64,000 nt of DNA from Brumimicrobium oceani (GCF_003143775.1 NZ_QFRJ01000001.1:372001-436000); one strand, 5' to 3'. Positions 25,065 through 33,817 are shown, numbered from the stretch's first letter. Numbers and translations are program-made. The notes: a model not told the origin generated them from the sequence alone.

Positions 25065-25780
25065 AAATATTACTACTGGCAGGAAATACTTTAAGAGCAA
25101 AAGCTTATGCACAATCTTTGGCTCATGCAAATTTTGAAGGACTTGAGGTGAAAGGATTACTCTTTGGAGATTTTAATAAATCTTCTGCAATTCCTCATTT
25201 AAATGTTGAAACTGAAAATTACTTTACAAATCACAACATTTTTATTCCAAACTATGAAAACTCACTCGAACAGACTTTTGAGGATAATCATTGGAGCTTT
25301 TCTAAAGTAGCAAACAGAGACGTAAACTCAGAGGAGGTATTGGCGGAAATTGACCGATTAGATTGTGACTTGGTTGTTTTTGCAGGTTATGGTGGACAAT
25401 TATTAAAGAGTCCACACTTTACTGCTGCTAGACAATATCTTCACATGCATCCAGGAAAATTACCTTTGGAGCGAGGAAGTACAACCATCTATTACAGTGT
25501 TTTGAATCAACGAAAATGTACTGTAACAGCATTCTTTATGACCCCAGAAATTGATAATGGCAAGAACATCCTATACAAGGAATACGAAGTTTTTGGCAAA
25601 AATGTGGATGTTGATAATTGGTTTGATAATGTTGTACGAGCGGACTGTTTTGTAAGCGCACTCGGCATGCTTTTATCTGGAAAAGCAACACCAGAAACTC
25701 CCGAAGGAATTTCTGATGAGTATTATGTAATTCATCCTGTTTTAAAGCATTGCGCCCTGCTTTCGTTAAGGGAGAGTTAG
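25061..25780 (+). CDS. formyltransferase-family protein with altered catalytic motif
   Basis: 239 residues resembling the N-terminal formyltransferase domain (methionyl-tRNA formyltransferase, GART and sugar N-formyltransferases). DLVVFAGYGGQLLKSP at about 103-118 precedes the motif HMHPGKLPLERGSTTIYYS at 128-146. The conserved Asp is D165 in MTPEIDNGKNI. In active family members the first motif reads NxH; here the Asn position is His128, so H130 and D165 are kept but the Asn is not. There is no C-terminal tRNA-binding domain. It is coupled to an unknown 184-residue protein. It could be a sugar or amine formyltransferase, or a hydrolase using the same fold; it is not the main fmt gene. Confidence 0.75.
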   Translation: MKILLLAGNTLRAKAYAQSLAHANFEGLEVKGLLFGDFNKSSAIPHLNVETENYFTNHNIFIPNYENSLEQTFEDNHWSFSKVANRDVNSEEVLAEIDRLDCDLVVFAGYGGQLLKSPHFTAARQYLHMHPGKLPLERGSTTIYYSVLNQRKCTVTAFFMTPEIDNGKNILYKEYEVFGKNVDVDNWFDNVVRADCFVSALGMLLSGKATPETPEGISDEYYVIHPVLKHCALLSLRES

Positions 25781-25816
25781 TATTCTTATATTCTATGAAC
25801 CTTGTTCTTTAGTTGA

Positions 25817-27406
25817 TTATTTCACTTTAAATTCACTCGTCTTATGGAAAGTAATTTCTGGATAATCTCTCTCCGCCATTTCTAATAAGAAAGAAGTTTC
25901 GGCCAAGAAAACATAGTTGTCGTCTTTGTCTTTAGCAATACTTCCCACTTTGGCACGCATGAACTTTTCAATTTCTGCAGGTTTGTCTGAGGTAATCCAA
26001 CAAGCTTTGTGATAATTCATAGGAGTGAAGGAGCATTTTGCACCATATTCATGCAGCAAACGATATAAAATAACCTCAAACTGAAGTTGCCCCACAGTAC
26101 CAATAACTTTTCTACTTCCAGGTTCTTGAATAAACATTTGAGCCACTCCTTCGTCCATCAATTGACGAATTCCTTTGTCTAGTTGTTTAGATTTCATTGG
26201 ATCATCATTCCTTAATTCTTGGAAGAACTCTGGCGAGAACGATGGAATACCCACAAAATTGAAATCTTTTCCTTCTGTAAGCGTATCACCAATTTTAAAA
26301 TTGCTAGAGTCATACAATCCAATTACATCTCCAGGAAATGCCTCGTCGACAATACTTTTGTCTTGAGCCATAAAAGAGGTAGGATTTGGAAATTTCATTT
26401 TCTTACCGTTTCTAATGTGCTTGTAAAATGTGTTTCTTTCAAATTTTCCTGAAACAATGCGTAAGAATGCAATTCTATCTCTATGGTTTGGATCCAAATT
26501 GGCGTGAATTTTAAATACGAATCCTGAGAATTTTGAGTGATCAGGTTCTATAAATCCAGCATCTGTATCTCTTCCGCGAGGGGAAGGAGAAATTTCAACA
26601 AAAGCTTCTAATAATTCACGAACACCGAAGTTGTTTACCGCACTTCCAAAGAAAACAGGTGCAATTTTTCCACTTAGATAGTCTTCTCTGTTGAAAGGCT
26701 CATAAACTCCATCCACAAGATCAACTTCTTCACGTAATTCTTTAGCAGCTTTCTCACCAATTATTTCATCCAGTTCAGGGTCGCTTAAATCATTGAACTT
26801 AACTAATTCCTCGCTAATTCCCGTTTTATTGGCATTGAATAAACTCAATTCGTTTTGATACATATTATAAACCCCTTTGAAATCGTCTCCCATTCCAATA
26901 GGCCATGCAAGCGGACGAACGCCAATGTCCAGTTTTTGTTCAATTTCATCTAAAACATCAAAGGCATCTTTCCCGTAACGGTCCATTTTGTTGATAAACA
27001 CAATAACCGGAGTGTTACGCATACGGCAAACCTCCATTAGTTTTTCTGTTTGACTCTCCACACCACTGGCATTGTCAATTACCAAAATTACACTATCCAC
27101 AGCGGTTAATGTACGGTAAGTGTCTTCAGCGAAGTCTTTGTGACCAGGAGTGTCCAGAATATTTATGTGTTTTTCTCTATAGTCGAAAGCCATAACAGAA
27201 GTTGCAACAGAAATCCCACGTTGCTTCTCAATTTCCATAAAATCGGAAGTCGCAGTTTTTTTAATTTTGTTGCTTTTTACCGCTCCAGCAGTTTGAATGG
27301 CACCACCAAAAAGCAATAGTTTTTCAGTCAGCGTAGTCTTTCCAGCATCAGGGTGAGCAATAATTCCAAACGTGCGTCTTTTTTCTATTTCTTTTTGATT
27401 CGTCAT
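25817..27406 (-). CDS. prfC: peptide chain release factor 3
   Basis: GTPase that recycles RF1 and RF2 from the ribosome after termination. 529 residues, matching the usual family length. G1 loop AHPDAGKTT at 17-25, G2-region RGISV, G3 DTPGHKDF and G4 NKMD are all present. The RF3-specific C-terminal domain ends FKVK. The frame could be extended to 27472, but a promoter octamer at 27458-27465 lies inside that extension and the family N-terminus begins [15 protein letters not shown], so the ATG at 27406 is preferred. It is divergent from the L,D-transpeptidase-like gene. Confidence 0.96.
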   Translation of the reverse strand: MTNQKEIEKRRTFGIIAHPDAGKTTLTEKLLLFGGAIQTAGAVKSNKIKKTATSDFMEIEKQRGISVATSVMAFDYREKHINILDTPGHKDFAEDTYRTLTAVDSVILVIDNASGVESQTEKLMEVCRMRNTPVIVFINKMDRYGKDAFDVLDEIEQKLDIGVRPLAWPIGMGDDFKGVYNMYQNELSLFNANKTGISEELVKFNDLSDPELDEIIGEKAAKELREEVDLVDGVYEPFNREDYLSGKIAPVFFGSAVNNFGVRELLEAFVEISPSPRGRDTDAGFIEPDHSKFSGFVFKIHANLDPNHRDRIAFLRIVSGKFERNTFYKHIRNGKKMKFPNPTSFMAQDKSIVDEAFPGDVIGLYDSSNFKIGDTLTEGKDFNFVGIPSFSPEFFQELRNDDPMKSKQLDKGIRQLMDEGVAQMFIQEPGSRKVIGTVGQLQFEVILYRLLHEYGAKCSFTPMNYHKACWITSDKPAEIEKFMRAKVGSIAKDKDDNYVFLAETSFLLEMAERDYPEITFHKTSEFKVK

Positions 27407-27457
27407 AAATATCGGGACATTAGTCGAATACATGATTTTTGTATTCAAATTCGTGCG

Positions 27458-27465
27458 CAAATGTA
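27458..27465 (-). promoter_or_regulatory. -7 promoter octamer for prfC
   Basis: TACATTTG on the minus strand, an exact TAnnTTTG match, 52 bases upstream of the ATG at 27406. It decides against the longer reading frame starting at 27472. Confidence 0.5.
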
Positions 27466-27477
27466 ATGACAATTTAT

Positions 27478-27485
27478 TATTTTTG
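27478..27485 (+). promoter_or_regulatory. -7 promoter octamer for the L,D-transpeptidase-like gene
   Basis: TATTTTTG ends seven bases before the ATG at 27493, so the transcript would have little or no leader. It overlaps the divergent prfC promoter region. Confidence 0.5.
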
Positions 27486-27492
27486 CTCCGCT

Positions 27493-28290
27493 ATGCTAAA
27501 TAAAAAACCCCTTCAAAGCATTACATTATTGTCTGTAATCGTAATGTTATTCGGCTTTACAATAGAAAATGAGACTTTAGAAACAAGTCAAATCATGCTA
27601 GTACATGAATTGTCTGAAGAAGACGAAAAACGAAATGAAAAAGCGAATATTGAAAGCTCTTGGGAGCAACATGTTTATTCCAACTATGAGTGTTTAGGTG
27701 ATTCAACCTTATCATATGAAGCATTTTACAATGGCTTGAAAGGCTATTATTCCTTATTGGAAAAAGGTGTTTTAAAACAAGAAGGCGTTTTAACGATTGT
27801 AGATTTTACGCAACATTCCTCACAAGAAAGGATGTACATAATTGATGTAGAATCATTTCAGTTGATTAAAAAATCACTTTGTTCGCACGGTAAAAACACT
27901 GGGATTGCAATGGCTACAAAATTTTCTAATACGAATGGCAGCTTGCAGAGTAGTTTAGGTTTCTTTTTAACAGCGGAAACTTACTCTGGAAAATTTGATT
28001 ACGCCATGCGTTTGGATGGTTTAGAAAATTCTAATTCTAGGGCCCGAGAACGTGGTATTGTAGTTCATGGAGCTAATTACGCAACTCCAGAATTTCTAGC
28101 GCGGAATGGGGGAGTGTTGGGTAGAAGTTATGGTTGTCCTGCTCTGCCAAAAGATGAAGCAACAGAACTCATTGATGTTATTAAAGAGGGTACTTGTTTC
28201 TTTATTTATGCGGATAATTTGAACTATTTGGAAAGCTCTGCGGTGATAAAAGCCCATCAATTTGAAAGTTTCTCTTCTGAGGTTTTATAA
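27493..28290 (+). CDS. murein L,D-transpeptidase catalytic domain family protein (YkuD_2-like)
   Basis: 265 residues from ATG 27493. A hydrophobic N-terminal segment (about 11-24, ITLLSVIVMLFGF) is a signal or anchor. The catalytic region has H192 in VVHGANYA and C215 in GRSYGCPALP, the His and Cys motifs of the YkuD_2 (PF13645) branch. SGKFDYAMRLDGLE precedes them, as usual for this branch. The family is linked to peptidoglycan crosslinking by the YkuD fold, though YkuD_2 members are little studied. An upstream in-frame start at 27439 would overlap the promoter and is disfavoured. Confidence 0.85.
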   Translation: MLNKKPLQSITLLSVIVMLFGFTIENETLETSQIMLVHELSEEDEKRNEKANIESSWEQHVYSNYECLGDSTLSYEAFYNGLKGYYSLLEKGVLKQEGVLTIVDFTQHSSQERMYIIDVESFQLIKKSLCSHGKNTGIAMATKFSNTNGSLQSSLGFFLTAETYSGKFDYAMRLDGLENSNSRARERGIVVHGANYATPEFLARNGGVLGRSYGCPALPKDEATELIDVIKEGTCFFIYADNLNYLESSAVIKAHQFESFSSEVL

Positions 28291-28831
28291 GGTATGGAAA
28301 TTTGAACTTACTGATAAGACCTGTATCTCTGAGGGTGTTCTTTTTTTTCTAGATTTTTTAAAGTTTATTAGGGTTACTGTTTATAGTCGCAGATTGAAAC
28401 AGCCAATTAACTTTACTTTCAAGTTCGTGCCTTTGTGTTGATAATCAGTGTGCTACGTCCTTATTGTGAACTGTAATAAATCAAAACAGACCCTTCGGAA
28501 AATAAAATTATTAGGGAAGGATCTCTTCTAATCTTCTTATTATCAAAGCTTCTCACAATAAAAGGTAAATAGATTTAAGCGAAGTTATTTATTGCGATTT
28601 AAATGGATAACCATAAAGTTTATTTAAGCATGTTTGAACCTTTGTTTGCAATAAGTTTAAGACAGAAAAACTAAGCTTGATAAGAACGCATAGCCATTTT
28701 CATTAAAATTATAAAATTATTTAAATTCAAAATTTGAGGTCTCGTGTGAGTGATACCCTTGTTTTGAGTCCGGTGAGACAGCTGTCAATTTGTTAAATTA
28801 TTGATTTGTTTCGAATTAAAATTTGCTTTCT
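28291..28831 (+). other. intergenic region upstream of the cold-shock gene
   Basis: No open frame or RNA gene was recognised. There is no convincing terminator directly after the transpeptidase gene. A weak paired GTCTC/GAGAC element is at about 28740-28780. The rest is AT-rich sequence leading into the cold-shock promoter. Confidence 0.5.
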
Positions 28832-28863
28832 CTTGCATAGTCGGAAGTGAAGAAGTATATTTG
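28832..28863 (+). promoter_or_regulatory. full -33/-7 promoter of the cold-shock gene
   Basis: TTG at 28833-28835 and TATATTTG at 28856-28863 are 20 bases apart, matching the Bacteroidetes TTTG-N19-21-TAnnTTTG arrangement. The start codon follows 25 bases later after an AT-rich leader. This is the clearest complete promoter in the window. Confidence 0.7.
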
Positions 28864-28888
28864 CACTTTATATTTTAATTATTTTATT

Positions 28889-29080
28889 ATGCCACAAGGA
28901 ACAGTTAAGTTTTTTAACACAGAGAAAGGATTCGGTTTTATCGTACCGGAAGATGGAAATGACGTATTCGTTCACGCGAACGGATTGATCGACGAGATTC
29001 GTGAAGACGATAAAGTTGAGTTCGACATCGAAGAGGGAAGAAAAGGATTAAACGCAGTTAACGTAAAAGTTATCGGTTAA
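28889..29080 (+). CDS. cold-shock protein (CspA family)
   Basis: 63-residue single CSD protein that binds single-stranded RNA/DNA and acts as an RNA chaperone. It starts MPQGTVKFFNTEKGFGFI, containing RNP1 (KGFGFI), and DVFVHANGL contains RNP2. The start at 28889 is chosen because the promoter octamer lies inside the longer in-frame extension from 28847. A strong terminator follows directly, so the gene is a monocistron, as usual for csp genes. Cold induction is likely for the family but not shown. Confidence 0.96.
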   Translation: MPQGTVKFFNTEKGFGFIVPEDGNDVFVHANGLIDEIREDDKVEFDIEEGRKGLNAVNVKVIG

Positions 29081-29103
29081 TTATAATTTGCTTTAAGTAC
29101 TCT

Positions 29104-29140
29104 AAAGGGCTATCATTTATTTGATAGCCCTTTATTTTTT
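29104..29140 (+). terminator. rho-independent terminator of the cold-shock gene
   Basis: A perfect 12-bp stem AAAGGGCTATCA / TGATAGCCCTTT with a 6-base loop, followed by ATTTTTT. It begins 23 bases after the stop codon. Confidence 0.92.
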
Positions 29141-29391
29141 GCCCATAAATTTTTTTTATCATTTGTTTGTTAGTCTTTACAATTACCTGCTAAAAAAGAA
29201 GGGTAAAGGATCTTGAATAGTTAGCCTAGTTTAGGAATAGCGCTTATCATTGATTCATTCAATTTTGATTATCTCAAATCACCGTTATTGTCGACTCGAA
29301 ACATAATTTTAAATGCTTGTCGGGAACTTTACCAGCAGTTCAATAAATTACAATAGAAAACGGTTTTCTCTTAAATTTGACAAGATCCTTC

Positions 29392-29421
29392 CATTGTTGA
29401 AAATCATAATTTTCAACAATG
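29392..29421. repeat. perfect hairpin, 13-bp arms
   Basis: CATTGTTGAAAAT (29392-29404), loop CATA, and ATTTTCAACAATG (29409-29421). It has no T-tract on either side that would mark it clearly as a terminator. It borders the larger nested inverted repeat. Confidence 0.75.
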
Positions 29422-29422
29422 A

Positions 29423-29540
29423 TCAGGATGACAGTTGTGGAAATTGGTGGGGCAAAGGAGAGGGAAAAAACAAAAGCGCTCTGGCGCTTTTGTTTTTTCC
29501 CTCTCCTTTGAAATATGCCCCTAGCCTAATGTCATCCTGA
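29423..29540. repeat. nested inverted repeat: two head-to-head copies of an intergenic repeat end
   Basis: The inner arms (29453-29479 and 29484-29510) are a perfect 27-bp inverted repeat with a 4-base loop, starting CAAAGGAGAGGG. The outer arms TCAGGATGACA (29423-29433) and TGTCATCCTGA (29530-29540) are also perfect. Between them GGGGC and GCCCC also pair. The left half therefore looks like an inverted copy of the start of the dispersed repeat on the right. Confidence 0.85.
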
Positions 29541-29659
29541 AGAAAATTTTTTTTCGATTTGTTGAAAATAGAAATTTGCGAAGGATTTTGTCGGTTTATC
29601 GCTTAATCACATCATTGATTAGATGTTTTTATTGGTAAAGTATCGGATAGGCATTTTAT
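29501..29659 (+). repeat. dispersed intergenic repeat, copy 1
   Basis: Shares long matching blocks with 42771-42934: CCTAGCCTAATGTCAT, GAAATAGAAATTTGCGAAGGA (with small differences) and TATTGGTAAAGTATCG, in the same order and spacing. Both copies lie between genes. No protein is encoded. Confidence 0.85.
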
Positions 29660-29794
29660 TTATCATTTTGTAAAAGAGCTGAGTTCATGGTTGTCATTTT
29701 TTTTTAAATTGTCCATAAATATGTATCGTTTGATACAGTTTGACCTTTTCTATTTTTTTATTTAAAATGATTCTAATTAAGAAAATAAAAGTTC

Positions 29795-29802
29795 TATCTT
29801 TG
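29795..29802 (+). promoter_or_regulatory. -7 octamer four bases before the response-regulator start
   Basis: TATCTTTG, an exact TAnnTTTG match, then CTTC and the ATG at 29807. With the usual spacing, transcription would begin at about the A of the ATG, implying a leaderless mRNA. Confidence 0.5.
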
Positions 29803-29806
29803 CTTC

Positions 29807-30481
29807 ATGAAAGTAATCATAGCAGATAGTAATGATATTGTTCGCGTAGGTTTACGCGCCATTCTTGCGTCCGACCATTCGGTTGATGTCGTAGGTGAAG
29901 CTATTTCGAGCGAGGAATTACTAGAAATGATGAAACTCAATGATGTTGATGTAATATTGTTGGATTATACAGCGCCGGGTTACACTATTGATGTAATTCC
30001 TAAGATTTTAAATATCAACAAAAGACTTAAAATTGTTGCCATTACTCCAGAGCAAAGCCCATCCGTAATTTTAGATGCTTTGAAATCAGGTGTGATGAGT
30101 TACATCAAGAAAGACTGCGATATTCCTGAGATTTTGGCATCGGTAAGAGAGACCGCTGATGGAAATAAATTTTTCTGTGGACAGATTTTAGATTCTATTC
30201 GTCGTTCTTCTATAGATGTTGAGCATTTAGAAAATGGAAACTTCTCTTGTGAGCCCGTTCTACTTTCTGAAAGAGAGTTAGAGATTATAAAATATATTGC
30301 GGAGGGAAATACAAATGCACAAATCGCAGATCTTTTGTGTTTGAGTCCCCACACTATTACAACACACAGAAAAAACATTATGGCAAAACTGGGTACAAAG
30401 AATACAGCCGGTATTGTGATGTATGCGGTGAAATCGAACTTGGTAAGCCCAAATAAATTCTTGTTCACAAGAGAAAATTAG
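29807..30481 (+). CDS. NarL/FixJ-family response regulator
   Basis: 224 residues. The N-terminal receiver has acidic D7 and D10, phospho-acceptor D53 (VILLDYTAP), a conserved Thr at the end of beta4 (VAITPEQ) and Lys in SYIKKD. The C-terminal LuxR helix-turn-helix has LSERELEIIKYIAEGNTNAQ then LSPHTITTHRKNIMAKLGTKN. It is cytoplasmic and presumably a phosphorylation-activated transcription factor. No histidine kinase is adjacent, so it is an orphan in this window. The promoter octamer ends four bases before the ATG, so the message may be leaderless. Confidence 0.94.
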   Translation: MKVIIADSNDIVRVGLRAILASDHSVDVVGEAISSEELLEMMKLNDVDVILLDYTAPGYTIDVIPKILNINKRLKIVAITPEQSPSVILDALKSGVMSYIKKDCDIPEILASVRETADGNKFFCGQILDSIRRSSIDVEHLENGNFSCEPVLLSERELEIIKYIAEGNTNAQIADLLCLSPHTITTHRKNIMAKLGTKNTAGIVMYAVKSNLVSPNKFLFTREN

Positions 30482-30695
30482 ATCATTCGAGCTGTATATT
30501 TGAGGTAAACCAATTCAAATCAATATGCTCGCTCTATCTTCAATTTACAATCTTCAATTACAACTGTAAATAAGGAAAAGACTACCCACAAATAGAAATT
30601 TATTTGAGCCTTTTCCTCGTTTCTTTGCTAATCATGATTTGTTGCCCTCCGAAGATCCTTTAAAAAAGACATTAAAATGTGCAGAAGGTGAGGTA

Positions 30696-32033
30696 TTATA
30701 GACTATTGTAGTCTACCCCATCAAAATTTCCTGAACTCATCATAAGAAGTACCATTGCTTCATTACTTTCATTTTCAATAAAATCGAGTACTTTTTGTGT
30801 TTCAGTTTCCACCACCACGTTCTTACCGAAGGCATCGAAAACATCATCTTTGCTTATTGGATCCAGTTTTTTGTGTTCAACAACCTTAGGACTAAAGTAA
30901 ACTAGGGCTTTATCTGCCATTTTCATTGCATCCTTGTATTGAGGTAAAAAATCTTTCTTCAAAGAAGAAAATGTATGAAGCTCCATACACGCAACTAATT
31001 TTCTATCAGGATATTGTTCTTTTACCGCTGAAGTAGTTGCTTTTAATTTGCTTGGAGAATGCGCAAAGTCTTTGTAAACAATTCTGTCAGCGGATTCACG
31101 AATTTTCTCTAATCTTTTTCCTGCACCGGTAAAATCTTTCATCGCATTTAAAAATTCCGTAGGGGAAATTCCAAGCGCTTCCACAACATTCATCGCACCG
31201 CATAAATTTTGCAAATTATGAGCTCCAAAAATCTTTAATGGGAATTTATTATTTTCATAAAAGTAGCTTGTTCCCTCAGTATTTACCTCATATCTCGGGG
31301 TAGAATAAGGTACGGTTTTTAATCGTCCAGCTTGTTTGCTAGCCACTGTTTTAGTGTCAAAATCTTCTTCATTGTAAACTAAAACACCTTCATCTTCAAT
31401 CACGTTGCAGAAAATGTTAAATTGCTCTACGTAATTGTCATAAGTTGGAAACACATTGATGTGATCCCAAGCTATTCCGCTAATCAGTGCCACATGAGGT
31501 TTGTATAAATGAAATTTTGGTCTTCTGTCCAATGGTGAACTTAAATATTCATCCCCTTCGAGAATGATCACATCGTTTTCTTCCGTTAGCTTCACCATGC
31601 AATCATAGCCTTCTAATTGTGCACCCACCATATAGTCTACAGGGAAGTCTAGTACCTGCAAGGCATGTAAGATCATTGATGTGATGGTGGTTTTACCATG
31701 CGAGCCACCGATCACAACACGTTTTTTATTTTTAGACTGTTCATAAATATATTCAGGGTAGGAAAATATTTCCAATCCAAGTTCTTTGGCCTTTGCCAAT
31801 TCTGGATTATCTTCTCTGGCGTGCATTCCCAAGATTACAGCATCTAAATCAGCGTGAATAAAATCAGTATTCCAGCCAATTTGCTCTGGAAGAATTCCCT
31901 CTTTTTTTAATCGCCCTTTAGAGGGTTCAAAAATTTCATCATCAGAACCTGTTACAAGGAATCCTTTTCTTGATAATGCAATAGCTAAATTGTGCATAGC
32001 ACTTCCTCCAATGGCAATAAAATGAACTTTCAT
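30696..32033 (-). CDS. mpl: UDP-N-acetylmuramate:L-alanyl-gamma-D-glutamyl-meso-diaminopimelate ligase
   Basis: 445 residues in the Mur ligase fold. The N-terminal domain begins VHFIAIGGSAMHNLAIALSRKG, the ATP loop is VIGGSHGKTTITSM at about residues 107-120, and the central SGIAWDHINVFPTYDNY segment is typical of Mpl rather than MurC. Mpl reattaches recycled murein tripeptide to UDP-MurNAc. Confusion with MurC is possible but unlikely, given the short N-terminus and the AWDH motif. It is transcribed alone, divergent from truA, and carries no signal peptide. Confidence 0.9.
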   Translation of the reverse strand: MKVHFIAIGGSAMHNLAIALSRKGFLVTGSDDEIFEPSKGRLKKEGILPEQIGWNTDFIHADLDAVILGMHAREDNPELAKAKELGLEIFSYPEYIYEQSKNKKRVVIGGSHGKTTITSMILHALQVLDFPVDYMVGAQLEGYDCMVKLTEENDVIILEGDEYLSSPLDRRPKFHLYKPHVALISGIAWDHINVFPTYDNYVEQFNIFCNVIEDEGVLVYNEEDFDTKTVASKQAGRLKTVPYSTPRYEVNTEGTSYFYENNKFPLKIFGAHNLQNLCGAMNVVEALGISPTEFLNAMKDFTGAGKRLEKIRESADRIVYKDFAHSPSKLKATTSAVKEQYPDRKLVACMELHTFSSLKKDFLPQYKDAMKMADKALVYFSPKVVEHKKLDPISKDDVFDAFGKNVVVETETQKVLDFIENESNEAMVLLMMSSGNFDGVDYNSL

Positions 32034-32156
32034 GAAATGATTGTTTGTGAATTATAAAAGTAAACATCTTTTAAAATGCACGGGTTCTGAAAATAATTTT
32101 CTATTAACTTTTTACTGTTGATACGTATTTCACTTTTGACCATTCTTATATTTTGC

Positions 32157-32164
32157 TAAATTTA
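32157..32164 (+). promoter_or_regulatory. -7 octamer four bases before the truA start
   Basis: TAAATTTA, one base from TAnnTTTG, then CGGC and the ATG at 32169. The sequence TTTACGGC also immediately precedes the recF start, with identical spacing. Confidence 0.4.
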
Positions 32165-32168
32165 CGGC

Positions 32169-32912
32169 ATGAAGAAACGCCTCTTTTTTCAATGCACCTA
32201 TGATGGTAGCAATTATTCTGGTTGGCAGAGACAACCTGTTGTAAAAACTATTCAAGGAGTTATTGAAGAGAAATTGTCTATGCTGTTTGGAAATCAATCT
32301 ATTGATATTGTGGGGTGTGGTAGGACAGACGCAGGAGTTCATGCCTTACAATCCTATTTTCATGCTGATTTAGCACCAGTTTTTTCGAATGATCAGTTGC
32401 AATACAAACTGAATAATATGCTTCCATTAGCTATTGCAATTAATGATATTGTGGAAGTGGATGCGGAGGCTCATGCGCGATTTGATGCAACTAAACGGAC
32501 ATATCATTACTTTTTGCATCAGAGGAAACTGCCTTTTCACCAAAATGCCAGCTGGTTTTATCCAAAAAAATTAAACATTTCTGAAATGAATGAAGCCGCT
32601 TCTTATCTCATAGGACGTCAAGATTTCACTTCATTCTCAAAACTGCATACTGACGTTAACAATAATTTTTGTGAGGTTTATCATGCAGAATGGAAGCTAG
32701 TAGGAGATCAATTAAGATTCGAGATTAGTGCTAATCGTTTCTTGCGTAACATGGTAAGGGCAATCGTGGGTACGCTATTGGAAGTTGGAAAAGGTAATAT
32801 TTCTCCAGAAAACATAAAAGATATCATAGCTAAAGAAGATAGAGGAGAAGCAGGTTGTTCTGTGCCCGCCAAAGGTTTGTTTTTGCAAAGTATAGAATAT
32901 CCTTATATTTGA
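32169..32912 (+). CDS. truA: tRNA pseudouridine(38-40) synthase
   Basis: 247 residues. The catalytic Asp54 is in CGRTDAGVHA, the TruA signature. LFFQCTYDGSNYSGWQRQP at the start and RFLRNMVRAIVGTLLEVGKG near the end are standard. It modifies U38-U40 of tRNA anticodon arms. The promoter-like octamer is only four bases before the ATG, suggesting a leaderless transcript. The barrel-protein gene follows after ~80 bases, possibly co-transcribed. Confidence 0.96.
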   Translation: MKKRLFFQCTYDGSNYSGWQRQPVVKTIQGVIEEKLSMLFGNQSIDIVGCGRTDAGVHALQSYFHADLAPVFSNDQLQYKLNNMLPLAIAINDIVEVDAEAHARFDATKRTYHYFLHQRKLPFHQNASWFYPKKLNISEMNEAASYLIGRQDFTSFSKLHTDVNNNFCEVYHAEWKLVGDQLRFEISANRFLRNMVRAIVGTLLEVGKGNISPENIKDIIAKEDRGEAGCSVPAKGLFLQSIEYPYI

Positions 32913-32992
32913 GCATATTATTTAGGAAAATTAACGCGAACAAAAAGTTCAGGTTTTCGATTTTACAATTGCTTATTCATAAAATTCATGGT

Positions 32993-33817
32993 ATGAAAAC
33001 ACTACTCACAGGAGGTTTTACTTTGCTATTTGCTTTTGCAATAAATGCACAGGGTTGGTTGTCACAAGGTGCTAGGAGTGGCGCAATGGCCAACAACGGT
33101 GTAACATTTATTGATGCATTTGCTTATCATCATAATCCTGGAGCTTTAGGTTTTATGGATGAAGGAAGTGCAGGAATTTCTTACGAAAGTAGATACGCGC
33201 TTAAAGAACTACAAACCCAAAGCTTCGCAGTTGCTGTTCCACTTAAAGTTGGAGTAATTTCTACTGGAGGTCAATTTTACGGTTACGATACCTACAGAAC
33301 AACAAGAGCAGGACTGGGATACAGTATGAAGTTATCTGAAAAAATATCTGCTGGAGTTCAATTTAATTATTTAGGTACAAGGCTAGACCCCGCCTACGGT
33401 GTAAAACATGGAGTGAGTGCAGAGTTTGGAGCCTTGGCAAAATTAAACGATAAAATTAATTTAGGTTTCTCGGTGGTGAACCTGGGACGAACTAGAATCG
33501 CGGACTATAAAGACGATCGCTATGGAACACTTATTAGGTTAGGGCTTTCATATCAATTGATTGAAGGCTTATTGATGGTCGCGGAAATAGAACAAGAAAT
33601 TAATTTTGATACGCGCTTAAGAGCGGGAATAGAATACCATCCAATCGATTTACTATATATACGTGCTGGGGTTCAAGGTTCTCCAATGGATTTTGCATTT
33701 GGTTTTGGTTTGAAGTATGAAAGAATGAAACTTGACTTTTCTTCTCAATACAACCAAGTTTTAGGCTGGACACCAGCAGCTTCTTTTATTGTAGACTTTT
33801 ATAAGCCTAAGAAATGA
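32993..33817 (+). CDS. PorV/PorQ-like outer membrane beta-barrel protein
   Basis: 274 residues from ATG 32993. A signal peptide MKTLLTGGFTLLFAFAINAQ is followed by ARSGAMANNGVTFIDAFAYHHNPGALGF, a pattern resembling the PorV/PorQ/UPF0164 barrels of Bacteroidetes, and alternating beta-strands to an aromatic C-terminus (SFIVDFYKPKK). Such proteins sit in the outer membrane; some (PorV) shuttle T9SS cargo, but this one is not assigned to that job. It overlaps the next gene by four bases. An in-frame start at 32855 lies inside truA and is rejected because it would precede the signal peptide. Confidence 0.8.
   Translation: MKTLLTGGFTLLFAFAINAQGWLSQGARSGAMANNGVTFIDAFAYHHNPGALGFMDEGSAGISYESRYALKELQTQSFAVAVPLKVGVISTGGQFYGYDTYRTTRAGLGYSMKLSEKISAGVQFNYLGTRLDPAYGVKHGVSAEFGALAKLNDKINLGFSVVNLGRTRIADYKDDRYGTLIRLGLSYQLIEGLLMVAEIEQEINFDTRLRAGIEYHPIDLLYIRAGVQGSPMDFAFGFGLKYERMKLDFSSQYNQVLGWTPAASFIVDFYKPKK

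Larger units (their letters stand above)
29141..29806. other. repeat-rich intergenic region between csp and the response regulator
   Basis: No credible gene. It holds a hairpin at 29392-29421, nested inverted repeats at 29423-29540, and one copy of a dispersed repeat at 29501-29659 that recurs at 42771-42934. A short plus-strand open frame (29313-29540) runs through these hairpins and is not considered a gene. Confidence 0.7.

Noticed and set aside
28291-28888. Possible cold-shock leader thermosensor or small RNA
   Set aside because: No stable conserved structure could be read by eye; only the promoter is supportable.
29313-29540. 75-residue open frame in the repeat region
   Set aside because: It runs through two hairpins and has no homologous feel; it is best explained by the repeat sequence itself.
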